Assembly: GCA_905205975.1 (NCBI GenBank)
Contig: CAJLFQ010000050.1
Coordinates: 1 to 16,515, forward strand
Reading direction: 5' to 3'
DNA length: 16,515 bases
Source of the DNA: an uncultured Eubacteriales bacterium
GTDB lineage: Bacteria > Bacillota > Clostridia > Oscillospirales > QAMX01
Shown here: in pieces, positions 6,832 through 13,613 of the stretch
Layout: each line of letters begins with the position of its first letter
Numbering within the stretch: position 1 is the first letter of the stretch
Made by a program: the position numbers and the translations under genes
The notes under the pieces: generated by a model
Databases searched by the model: none
Told to the model about the DNA's origin: nothing
The model's input: only the letters and a program-made list of their open reading frames with translations

Positions 6832-7650
6832 ATGAAATTGCAGTATCTTGGTACGGCTGCCGCCGAAGGGTGGCCTGCGCTGTTCTGTGAATGTGACAAT
6901 TGCAAACGTGCAAAAATGGCTGGCGGACGCAACATCCGCACACGCTCGCAAGCACTGATCGATGATACGCTCGTGATTGATTTCCCGCCGGATACCTACA
7001 TGCATATCCTGAACAACGGCCTAGATGCCGGGCATTGGACGGGTGCGCTCATTACGCACGCGCACTCCGATCATTTTTACGCCTCAGACTTCGCCATGCA
7101 CCGCCCGCCGTTCAGCCACGATGCCGCGCCCATGGAAATTTACCTAAACCGGATGGCCGCCTACATGGCAAAGGATCTGATGATGGAATCCCAAATCCGT
7201 CAGAACGGTCTCTCGTTCCATGTCGTTGATAACTTTGTCCCCTTCCGCCATGACCGCTATGAGATCACGCCGCTTCGCGCTGATCACGATGCAATGCAGG
7301 ACGCTCATTTCTACATCATCTCAGACGGCAGCAAATCGCTCCTCTATGCACACGACACCGGCTTCTTTCCGGAAGACACCTGGACGCATCTAAAAGGCCG
7401 TCATTTTGACTGCGTCAGTCTCGACTGCACCTATGGTGCTCTCCTGACGCACAGAAACGGCCACATGGCCATTGACGTTTGCGCCGAAGTCGTTCACCGT
7501 TTGGAAGATATGGGCTGTATTGACGCGCAGACACGCCGGATTGTCAACCACTTCTCACACAACTCACTGAAAACATACGACGAACTGCTTCCCATGGCCG
7601 AAGGATACGGTCTGGAAGTCTCCTATGACGGCATGATCGTCGAATTCTAA
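6832..7650 (+). CDS. PhnP-like metallo-beta-lactamase-fold hydrolase
   Basis: The 272-residue protein has the metallo-beta-lactamase fold of phosphodiesterase-type hydrolases. HAHSDH (76-81) gives the two-metal site. D151-H152, D175 within AHDTG, and H240/H243 in NHFSHN look like the remaining ligands. The early CECDNC segment (C19, C21, C24) resembles the structural-zinc cysteines of PhnP, which hydrolyses cyclic phosphodiesters in phosphonate breakdown. No phn genes are nearby, so the substrate is unknown. The chosen ATG at 6832 follows GAGG with a 7-base gap; an upstream in-frame TTG at 6781 lies within the promoter and is rejected. It is the first gene of the rightward transcript and is followed 71 bases later by mscL. 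Family membership is certain, the reaction is not. Confidence 0.88.
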   Translation: MKLQYLGTAAAEGWPALFCECDNCKRAKMAGGRNIRTRSQALIDDTLVIDFPPDTYMHILNNGLDAGHWTGALITHAHSDHFYASDFAMHRPPFSHDAAPMEIYLNRMAAYMAKDLMMESQIRQNGLSFHVVDNFVPFRHDRYEITPLRADHDAMQDAHFYIISDGSKSLLYAHDTGFFPEDTWTHLKGRHFDCVSLDCTYGALLTHRNGHMAIDVCAEVVHRLEDMGCIDAQTRRIVNHFSHNSLKTYDELLPMAEGYGLEVSYDGMIVEF

Positions 7651-7678
7651 CGCATCTTCCATCTGCATATGCCATTTC

Positions 7679-7701
7679 CCGGCTTTTTGCCGGCTATTTT
7701 T
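7679..7701 (+). terminator. Weak terminator-like hairpin between the hydrolase and mscL
   Basis: CCGGC (7679-7683), loop TTTTT and GCCGG (7689-7693) are followed by CTATTTTTG. The 5-base stem is short, so it may only attenuate transcription into the next gene. No promoter fits between it and the mscL start. Confidence 0.45.
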
Positions 7702-7721
7702 GATTGAAAGAAGAGTTTCGC

Positions 7722-8279
7722 ATGAAACGCAAGAAAACAAAGGAGCGCCTCTCCAGTTTTTTCGCTGATTTCCGGGCGTTTATCAACAAAGGAAATGTCG
7801 TTGATATGGCCATCGGCGTCATCATCGGCGGCGCTTTTTCCAAAATTGTCTCCAGTCTGGTCGGCGACATCATTATGCCGCTGCTGGGCTTGGTCACCGG
7901 ACAGGTTTCCTTCACCGATTTGAAGCTGACGCTTCGGGCCGCAGAAGTTGCAGAAGACGGCACGGTGGTTTCCGAAGCCGTCACCATGGCATACGGACAG
8001 TTCCTGCAAAATGTTCTGGACTTCCTGTTGGTCGCCTTCTGCGTATTTCTGGCCGTGCGGACCATTTCAAAGCTGCATGCCATGGAGGAGCGCCTCGGCA
8101 AGGAACTGAAGGAAAAGCTGACCGGAAAGTCTGATGAACCCCCCGCTGAAGCAGAACCCGCTCCCGAGCCGGAAGAACCCGCTCCCTCCGCAGAAACGCT
8201 TTTGCTGACGGAAATCCGCGATCTGCTGAAAGAACAAAACGCCGCCGAAAGCCGCACAGCTGCGGGAAAAAGCAACTAA
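7722..8279 (+). CDS. mscL: Large-conductance mechanosensitive channel MscL (second, long copy)
   Basis: This 185-residue MscL paralogue has the same layout as the first copy: a basic amphipathic N-terminus (1-22), KGNVVDMAIGVIIGGAF (23-39) starting the first membrane helix, IIMPLLGLV (50-58), the periplasmic loop and a second membrane helix at about 98-115. An elongated charged linker (118-156), rich in Glu, Pro and Ala, precedes the C-terminal bundle helix LLLTEIRDLL (160-169). The copy differs from the other in the Lys replacing Arg before GN, the longer linker and a 16-residue tail beyond the bundle helix. ATG at 7722 follows AGAAGAG; an upstream in-frame TTG at 7704 has no ribosome site. 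It is probably co-transcribed with the hydrolase gene and ends at a strong terminator. Confidence 0.95.
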   Translation: MKRKKTKERLSSFFADFRAFINKGNVVDMAIGVIIGGAFSKIVSSLVGDIIMPLLGLVTGQVSFTDLKLTLRAAEVAEDGTVVSEAVTMAYGQFLQNVLDFLLVAFCVFLAVRTISKLHAMEERLGKELKEKLTGKSDEPPAEAEPAPEPEEPAPSAETLLLTEIRDLLKEQNAAESRTAAGKSN

Positions 8280-8283
8280 GACA

Positions 8284-8325
8284 GCGCCGTATCAGAAGCC
8301 TTTATCTGATACGGCGCCTTGTTTT
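8284..8325 (+). terminator. Strong terminator after the second mscL
   Basis: A perfect 13-base stem, GCGCCGTATCAGA with TCTGATACGGCGC (8305-8317), begins 5 bases after the mscL stop and is followed by CTTGTTTT. It closes the rightward operon. Confidence 0.9.
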
Positions 8326-8345
8326 GATCTGTTTGATGCACCACA

Positions 8346-8380
8346 AAAAGCGGCGCAGCCAAGATGGCTGCGCCGCTTTT
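8346..8380. terminator. Bidirectional terminator after groEL
   Basis: A perfect 16-base stem, AAAAGCGGCGCAGCCA with TGGCTGCGCCGCTTTT, closes the 3-base loop AGA. On the minus strand it is followed by TTTTT and ends the groES-groEL transcript 33 bases beyond the stop. On the plus strand it backs up the mscL terminator. Convergent transcripts are thus well separated here. Confidence 0.9.
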
Positions 8381-8412
8381 CAAGATGTGTGTTCAGGAGC
8401 GCTGCGACGGGC

Positions 8413-10047
8413 TTAATACATGCCCATGTCGCCGCCCATGCCGCCCTGTGCCGGGGCTGCTGCCGGGGGTTCCGGAATATCGCCGACGAGTGCTTCTGTC
8501 GTCAGAACCATGGATGCAACGCTGGCTGCGTTCTGCAGAGCCGAACGCGTAACCTTTGCCGGGTCCACAATACCGGCCTTGACCATATCGGTGTAGGTTT
8601 CGGTTGCTGCATCGAAGCCGTAGCCCGCTTTCTTGGAGTTCTTGATTTTTTCAAGAACGATGCTGCCGTCGATGCCTGCGTTGGCCGCGATCTGCTTGAC
8701 CGGTTCTTCCAGTGCTTTGATGACCGCGCGGACACCCGTGCGTTCGTCGCCTTCTGTCGTCTTCAGGAGCTTTTCAACGCTGGAAATTGCGTTGACAAAT
8801 GCCGTACCGCCGCCGCTGATGATGCCTTCTTCGACCGCAGCGCGGGTGGAGTTCAGAGCATCTTCGATGCGGAGCTTCATTTCTTTCATTTCCGTCTCGG
8901 TGGCTGCACCGACTTTGATGACTGCGACGCCGCCGGACAGTTTGGCCAAACGTTCCTGGAGTTTTTCTTTATCGAATTCGGACGTGGTGGTTTCGATCTG
9001 TGCCTTGATCTGGTTGATGCGTGCCTTGATATCTTCGGTTGCGCCTGCGCCGCCGACGATGATCGTGTTCTCTTTCTGAACTTTGACCTGACGTGCGCGG
9101 CCGAGCTGGCTGACCTGCGTGTCCTTGAGTTCGAGGCCCAGTTCTTCGCTGATGACTTCGCCGCCCGTCAGGATGGCGATATCTTTCAGCATTTCCTTGC
9201 GTCTGTCGCCGAAGCCCGGTGCTTTGACGGCGATGCAGGTGAACGTGCCGCGCATCTTATTGACAATCAGGGTTGCAAGGGCTTCGCCTTCAACGTCATC
9301 TGCGATGATGATCAGTTTCTTGCCGGTCTGGACAATCTGCTCCAGAAGCGGCAGGATTTCCTGGATGTTGGAGATTTTCTTATCGGTGATCAGGATGTAG
9401 GCGTCATCGATAACGGCTTCCATCTTGTCGGAATCCGTGACCATGTACGGCGTGATATAGCCGCGGTCAAACTGCATGCCTTCGACGATTTCGCTGTACG
9501 TTTCAGCCGTCTTGGATTCTTCAACGGTGATAACACCGTCATTCGAGACTTTATCCATGGCGTCGGCAATCAGCTTGCCGATGTCTTCGTTGCCGGAAGA
9601 AATGGCTGCAACCTTTGCGATATCGCTGCTGCCGGAAACGCGGACGGCGTTCTGCTTGATGTTTTCAACGGCGGCTGCAACAGCGGCGGAAATGCCTTTG
9701 CGCATGACCATCGGGTTTGCACCGGCTGCCAAGTTCTTCAGGCCTTCTCTGACAAGTGCCTGCGCCAGAACGGTTGCAGTCGTCGTACCGTCGCCGGCGA
9801 CGTCATTCGTCTTGGTGGCGACTTCTTTGAGGAGCTGTGCACCCATGTTCTCAAAGCGGTCTTCCAGTTCGATTTCTTTGGCGATGGAAACACCGTCGTT
9901 GATGATCATCGGTGCGCCGAATTTCTTATCCAGAACAACGTTGCGGCCCTTCGGACCCAGCGTAATCTTGACGGTATCTGCGACTTTATTGACGCCTCTT
10001 TCGAGTGCACGGCGAGCTTCTTCGCCGTAAATCAGCTTCTTGGCCAT
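8413..10047 (-). CDS. groEL: Chaperonin GroEL (60 kDa)
   Basis: GroEL forms a double heptameric ring that folds proteins in an ATP-driven cycle with GroES in the cytoplasm. The 544-residue length is typical. Visible signatures are TLGPKGRNV (29-37), the ATP-binding NDVAGDGTTTATV (81-93) and the Gly/Met-rich tail GGMGGDMGMY. ATG at 10047 follows a full AGGAGGT site. It lies 39 bases downstream of groES and shares its promoter and CIRCE operator, so HrcA control is expected. A long open frame on the opposite strand is only its codon-bias shadow. Confidence 0.99.
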   Translation of the reverse strand: MAKKLIYGEEARRALERGVNKVADTVKITLGPKGRNVVLDKKFGAPMIINDGVSIAKEIELEDRFENMGAQLLKEVATKTNDVAGDGTTTATVLAQALVREGLKNLAAGANPMVMRKGISAAVAAAVENIKQNAVRVSGSSDIAKVAAISSGNEDIGKLIADAMDKVSNDGVITVEESKTAETYSEIVEGMQFDRGYITPYMVTDSDKMEAVIDDAYILITDKKISNIQEILPLLEQIVQTGKKLIIIADDVEGEALATLIVNKMRGTFTCIAVKAPGFGDRRKEMLKDIAILTGGEVISEELGLELKDTQVSQLGRARQVKVQKENTIIVGGAGATEDIKARINQIKAQIETTTSEFDKEKLQERLAKLSGGVAVIKVGAATETEMKEMKLRIEDALNSTRAAVEEGIISGGGTAFVNAISSVEKLLKTTEGDERTGVRAVIKALEEPVKQIAANAGIDGSIVLEKIKNSKKAGYGFDAATETYTDMVKAGIVDPAKVTRSALQNAASVASMVLTTEALVGDIPEPPAAAPAQGGMGGDMGMY

Positions 10048-10086
10048 TGGAAATTACCTCCTATTTTTTAAACGCAGCGTTCCGAA

Positions 10087-10371
10087 TTACTCGCAGATGG
10101 CGAGAATGTCGTTTTGACGAACAATCGTGTATTCTTCGCCGTCAATTTTCACTTCGGTGCCCGAGTATTTGCTGGTGATGACTTTATCGCCGACGTTGAC
10201 GTACATTTTGACTTCTTTGCCGTCAACAACGCCGCCCGGACCAACTGCAATGATCTCTGCGATCTGCGGTTTTTCTTTGGCGGATGCGGTCAGAATGATG
10301 CCGCTCTTCGTCGTCTCTTCGGCCTCAACCATCTTGACAACGACACGGTCAGCTAAAGGTTTCAGTTTCAT
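10087..10371 (-). CDS. groES: Co-chaperonin GroES (10 kDa)
   Basis: GroES forms the heptameric lid that closes the GroEL folding chamber. The protein has 94 residues, the usual length. PLADRVVVK (5-13) starts the beta-barrel, ETTKSGIIL (19-27) is the mobile loop that docks on GroEL, and GPGG (44-47) lies in the roof hairpin region. ATG at 10371 follows GGGAGG. It is the first gene of the heat-shock operon, with a 70-base leader that contains the CIRCE element. Confidence 0.99.
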   Translation of the reverse strand: MKLKPLADRVVVKMVEAEETTKSGIILTASAKEKPQIAEIIAVGPGGVVDGKEVKMYVNVGDKVITSKYSGTEVKIDGEEYTIVRQNDILAICE

Positions 10372-10414
10372 ATGGTGTTCCTCCCTTATGATTCATCGCT
10401 CATTTTCTGTGGGC

Positions 10415-10441
10415 TTAGCACTCTTTACGACCGAGTGCTAA
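10415..10441 (-). promoter_or_regulatory. CIRCE operator (HrcA binding site)
   Basis: TTAGCACTC (10415-10423), 9 bases, and GAGTGCTAA (10433-10441) match the CIRCE consensus without a mismatch. The site begins at about +1 to +2 of the groES transcript. HrcA bound here represses the operon until heat shock. hrcA itself is not in this window. Confidence 0.97.
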
Positions 10442-10448
10442 CGTATAT

Positions 10449-10477
10449 ATGATAATCAAAATCGCACCTTTTTACAA
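10449..10477 (-). promoter_or_regulatory. Sigma-A promoter for groES-groEL
   Basis: Minus-strand TTGTAA (10477-10472), a 17-base spacer and TATCAT (10454-10449) place the start near 10442, immediately before CIRCE. A-tracts upstream (10484-10547) could act as an UP element. Confidence 0.82.
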
Positions 10478-10550
10478 TGTCTATTTTTACCAAATTTTCC
10501 ATGTTTTCTTTCTCTGTTTTTGGTTGTTTTTGTTTTGGTGTGGTTTTACA
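10478..10550. other. T/A-tract-rich region, possible curved DNA
   Basis: The plus strand carries repeated runs of 4-5 T centred near 10486, 10496, 10506, 10519, 10529, 10534 and 10546. Many are separated by about 9-11 bases, close to one helical turn, a pattern associated with intrinsic bending. The tract lies upstream of the groES promoter and ahead of the FeoB-like gene. Confidence 0.5.
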
Positions 10551-10554
10551 GCGT

Positions 10555-10560
10555 TTGACA
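10555..10560 (+). promoter_or_regulatory. Possible -35 element for the FeoB-like gene
   Basis: A perfect TTGACA is present, but the sequence 16-18 bases downstream (around TCATGC) is a poor -10. This is a weak, partial promoter call. I found no better rightward promoter before 10673. Confidence 0.3.
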
Positions 10561-10585
10561 CTTCGATTCTGCGTCCCTCATGCAT

Positions 10586-10649
10586 AAACGTGCCGGTTGA
10601 TCCATATAGTGGATTGTTCCTTATTTTTTGATTTTCTGGCACGTTTTTT
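10586..10649 (+). promoter_or_regulatory. Terminator-like leader structure before the FeoB-like gene
   Basis: AAACGTGCC (10586-10594) pairs perfectly with GGCACGTTT (10638-10646), and a six-T run (10644-10649) begins within the second arm. The 43-base interior holds a small hairpin, ATCCA/TGGAT (10600-10614). The layout resembles an attenuator or riboswitch expression platform, but I cannot match it to a known riboswitch class. Confidence 0.4.
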
Positions 10650-10672
10650 CTGTTTTTCAGAGGGTGATTCAC

Positions 10673-12442
10673 ATGAAAATTGCACTGGTTGGCCTTCCAA
10701 ATTCCGGCAAGACCACCTTGTATAACCGTCTGACCGGGCAAACCGGTGATGTCGGCAACCGGGCTGGCGTGACCGTGCACATACACGGCGCAGCCATTCG
10801 CGGAACTGGTGATTTGCTGTTTGACCTGCCCGGCATTTATACGCTGACGCCCGGCACCGAAGAGGAGCGGGTGGCACGTTCCTTTTTGGATGCCGGATAT
10901 TATGACCGTATTCTCTGCGTCATCGATGCAACAGCACCGGAGCGCGGGTTGGAGCTTGCATTCCAGCTCGCCCAATTCCGAAAGCCGGTCATCCTGGCAT
11001 TCAGTTTTCTGGATGTTCTTCAAAAAAACGGCGGACATATCGATTCAGCGCGTTTATCCGAAATCACCCATTGCAAAATCTGTCCGTTCTCCGGCGTCAA
11101 AAAGCGCAGCATTGCTGCCATCCGTCATGCACTAACGGATCCGGAATGCATATCCACACCTTTTGAACCGGCAGACCCGCGCCGTTTCGCCGATCAGCTG
11201 GCGCAGCGTTTTTTTGAGACCCCGTCCACTAAGCAGCGTGTTTCGTTTGTGGATCGTTTTTTTGCACAGAGCTGGCTGGCCGTGCCATTCTTTTTCGCCG
11301 TCATGGGATTTATTTTCTGGTTGACCTTCGGGCTGCCTGGGCAAGCCTTGTCCGCTTTGTTTGCAGATGTACTTCATGTTGTGGGGAAAGTGCTGCATAT
11401 CGGCTTCCGTCGATTGTCCATTGCGCCTTTCTGGGTCGGCTTGCTTTTGGACGGCGTCTGGAATGGCATTCAGGCGCTGTTGACATTTCTGCCGCAGCTG
11501 TCGCTTTTATTCTTTTGCCTTTGTTTTTTGGAAGAAAGCGGTTACCTCGCCCGAACGGCTTTCCTTTCTGACCATTTCTTCCGGCGGTTTGGATTGTCCG
11601 GCCGTTCGGCTGTTCCGATTCTGCTTGGATTCGGCTGCACGGTTCCGGCGGTCTTGTCCACACGCACGGTGCCAAATCACCAAGAACGACAGCGCCTTTG
11701 GTGTGCTTTACCGTTTATTTCCTGTGGGGCACGGCTCCCGGTATACGGCATGATCTGTGCGGCGTTTTTCCCGCGCCATGCATTTTTCGTGGTGTTTGTC
11801 CTGTATGCATTGGGCGTTTTTTTCGCTTTATGCAGAGCGGCACTTTTTCACCAAACCCGCAAGCCTGATGAAAAAGTGCCGCCCACTCTGTTTTTTGTTG
11901 AATTACCGCCCTATCGGATGCCGCGTCCGGCCGTGCTGTTTCGTCTGGTATCCGCCCGATTGAGCGGGTTTATACGACGCACCTTCACGGTTATGAGCGG
12001 CGCTTTTGCGCTGTTTTGGATCCTAAAAACATTTACCCCTGCGCTAACGCGCTGCACAGACGGCTCTTTCGGGATTTTAGGCCGGCTCGGCCAGATATTG
12101 GCGCCCTGCATGCGGCCGGTCGGACTTGGAATACCGGTGCTCATCATCGCGCTGTTCGCCGGTTTCCTCGCCAAAGAAGCAATCCTTGGCACACTGGCCG
12201 TTTTGCTTGGATGCAGCGGTGCCGCACTTTCCGCAGCCTTGCAGCAGCTGATGGATCCTGCGCAGGCAGCTGCGCTGCTTGTTTTCGTGCTGCTCTATAC
12301 ACCTTGTGTTTCCACATTGGCGGCCATCCGCTCAGAAAGCGGTTCCCTGCGGTTCATGCTGCGCGCAGCTGTATGCCAGATGCTGTTTGCTTATGCAGCG
12401 GCTTTTATTGCCTATCAGGCCACACGCCTTTTTACCATTTGA
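10673..12442 (+). CDS. feoB: FeoB-like ferrous iron transporter, atypical GTPase domain
   Basis: FeoB imports Fe(II) across the inner membrane and carries an N-terminal G domain. Seen here in 589 residues: G1 GLPNSGKT (7-14), switch Thr34 in AGVTV, G3 DLPG (51-54), the first Gate region with GCTVPA (321-326) and SCGARLPVY (350-358), and the second Gate region with KEAILGTL (501-508) and YTPCVSTLAAIRSE (542-555). Many hydrophobic segments run from about 200 to 585. The G4 motif, usually NxxD for guanine recognition, reads SFLD (111-114), and G5 is SGVKK (140-144), also unusual. No feoA is adjacent. ATG at 10673 follows AGAGGGTG; an upstream in-frame TTG at 10628 lacks a ribosome site. Another divalent metal, or looser nucleotide choice, is possible. 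Confidence 0.85.
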   Translation: MKIALVGLPNSGKTTLYNRLTGQTGDVGNRAGVTVHIHGAAIRGTGDLLFDLPGIYTLTPGTEEERVARSFLDAGYYDRILCVIDATAPERGLELAFQLAQFRKPVILAFSFLDVLQKNGGHIDSARLSEITHCKICPFSGVKKRSIAAIRHALTDPECISTPFEPADPRRFADQLAQRFFETPSTKQRVSFVDRFFAQSWLAVPFFFAVMGFIFWLTFGLPGQALSALFADVLHVVGKVLHIGFRRLSIAPFWVGLLLDGVWNGIQALLTFLPQLSLLFFCLCFLEESGYLARTAFLSDHFFRRFGLSGRSAVPILLGFGCTVPAVLSTRTVPNHQERQRLWCALPFISCGARLPVYGMICAAFFPRHAFFVVFVLYALGVFFALCRAALFHQTRKPDEKVPPTLFFVELPPYRMPRPAVLFRLVSARLSGFIRRTFTVMSGAFALFWILKTFTPALTRCTDGSFGILGRLGQILAPCMRPVGLGIPVLIIALFAGFLAKEAILGTLAVLLGCSGAALSAALQQLMDPAQAAALLVFVLLYTPCVSTLAAIRSESGSLRFMLRAAVCQMLFAYAAAFIAYQATRLFTI

Positions 12443-13610
12443 CTGACCAGCGATCCGTCAAGGTATCCGCATTGGAACGGAATGCACCGTCGTCTCCCTG
12501 GCGCAGTGTAGAGGTTTTGATCCGTTCGCGCAGAAGCTGTTCGTACTGTGCATCATCAATCGGCAGTGACACGGTAGATTTTGTCCAGTCTGACAGGTAA
12601 ATTGCATTGATAATTTCCAGTGAATTCAAGCCGTCATACCCCGGTGCCAGCAAAGGCGCGCCATGTAGAATCGCATCGGCAAAGTTCTGACAAATACCGG
12701 TATGAGCGGGTCCGTTGTCTGTGAACGGCATCTCCGAAACCGTGATATGCGGCTTGGGTGTATTGGTATCTGAGTGGAAGCAGAATTCGCGTTCCGGCGC
12801 ATCCAGTTCCCAGAGCTTCAGCACGCCGTTTTCAATAACCATCTTGCCGCGGTCGCCGCTGACTTCCAAACGGTTGGTACCAGGATACTCGCCCGTGGTT
12901 GTCATGAAGGTGCCTGTTGCGCCGTTTGGATATTCTGCGTAAACGGTCACGTCGTCATCAACTTCAATGTTATGGTATTTTCCGTAGCCGACAAAGCTGT
13001 GAATCCGGGCAGGCATACCGCAGATCCATTGCCACAGGTCGATGTTATGTACGCACTGGTTCAGCAAAACGCCGCCACCTTCTCCAACCCATGTGGCACG
13101 CCAGGAACCGGAATCGAAGTATGCCTGATTCCGATACCAGTTGGTAATGATCCAGACGACGCGTTTCAGTTCACCGAGCCGTCCGGATTGTACAAGCTCT
13201 CTGGCCTTTGCAAAGATCGGCGTTGTGCGCTGGTTGAACATAATGCCGAAGACTTTTCCGCTTTTTTCAGCGACCGCATTCATCTCTTTGACCTGCGCCG
13301 TATAGACGCCTGCCGGTTTCTCCGTCAGAACATGGAGGCCGTGTTCCAGCGCATAAATCGCAATGGGCGGATGAAAATAGTGCGGCGTTGCAATGATCAC
13401 CGCATCACAAAGACCCGAGTCAATCAGAGCGCGGTAATCTTCAAATACGGCAACCCCGTTCAATGCTTGTTCAGCCGCCGTTCTTTTTTGTGGATCGGTA
13501 TCGCAGACCGCAGCCAGCGTCATACCCTGTACTTCGCCTTTGGTGATCCGTGCAACATGCGCGGAACCCATGTTGCCAATGCCGACAACACCCATTCGCA
13601 GAATTTGCAT
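12432..13610 (-). CDS. Gfo/Idh/MocA family NAD(P)-dependent oxidoreductase
   Basis: The 392-residue protein belongs to the family that oxidises or reduces sugars and inositols with NAD(P). The Rossmann fold shows GIGNMG (10-15) followed by Asp37 near the end of the second strand. EKP (97-99) carries the family's conserved Lys. A Gly-rich segment (178-191) ends in HNID, with His188 the probable catalytic residue. The substrate cannot be told from sequence. ATG at 13610 lies 3 bases past the tatD stop, and its AAAGGAAA ribosome site lies inside the end of tatD, so it is the third gene of the metG operon. Its last 11 bases overlap the end of the convergent FeoB-like gene. The C-terminal 25 residues beyond the core fold are charged and unassigned. 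Confidence 0.88.
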   Translation of the reverse strand: MQILRMGVVGIGNMGSAHVARITKGEVQGMTLAAVCDTDPQKRTAAEQALNGVAVFEDYRALIDSGLCDAVIIATPHYFHPPIAIYALEHGLHVLTEKPAGVYTAQVKEMNAVAEKSGKVFGIMFNQRTTPIFAKARELVQSGRLGELKRVVWIITNWYRNQAYFDSGSWRATWVGEGGGVLLNQCVHNIDLWQWICGMPARIHSFVGYGKYHNIEVDDDVTVYAEYPNGATGTFMTTTGEYPGTNRLEVSGDRGKMVIENGVLKLWELDAPEREFCFHSDTNTPKPHITVSEMPFTDNGPAHTGICQNFADAILHGAPLLAPGYDGLNSLEIINAIYLSDWTKSTVSLPIDDAQYEQLLRERIKTSTLRQGDDGAFRSNADTLTDRWSVKW

Positions 13611-13613
13611 GGT

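Noticed and set aside
8389..10071. 560-codon open frame on the plus strand opposite groEL
   Set aside because: It is Phe/Asp/Cys-rich, has no ribosome site and is the antisense image of groEL codon bias.
10415..10441. CIRCE as a terminator hairpin
   Set aside because: Symmetry and spacing match the HrcA operator exactly, and no T-run follows.
10628..10672. TTG start for a longer FeoB-like protein
   Set aside because: No ribosome site precedes it and it would sit inside the terminator-like leader; the ATG at 10673 has a good site and begins the G domain correctly.
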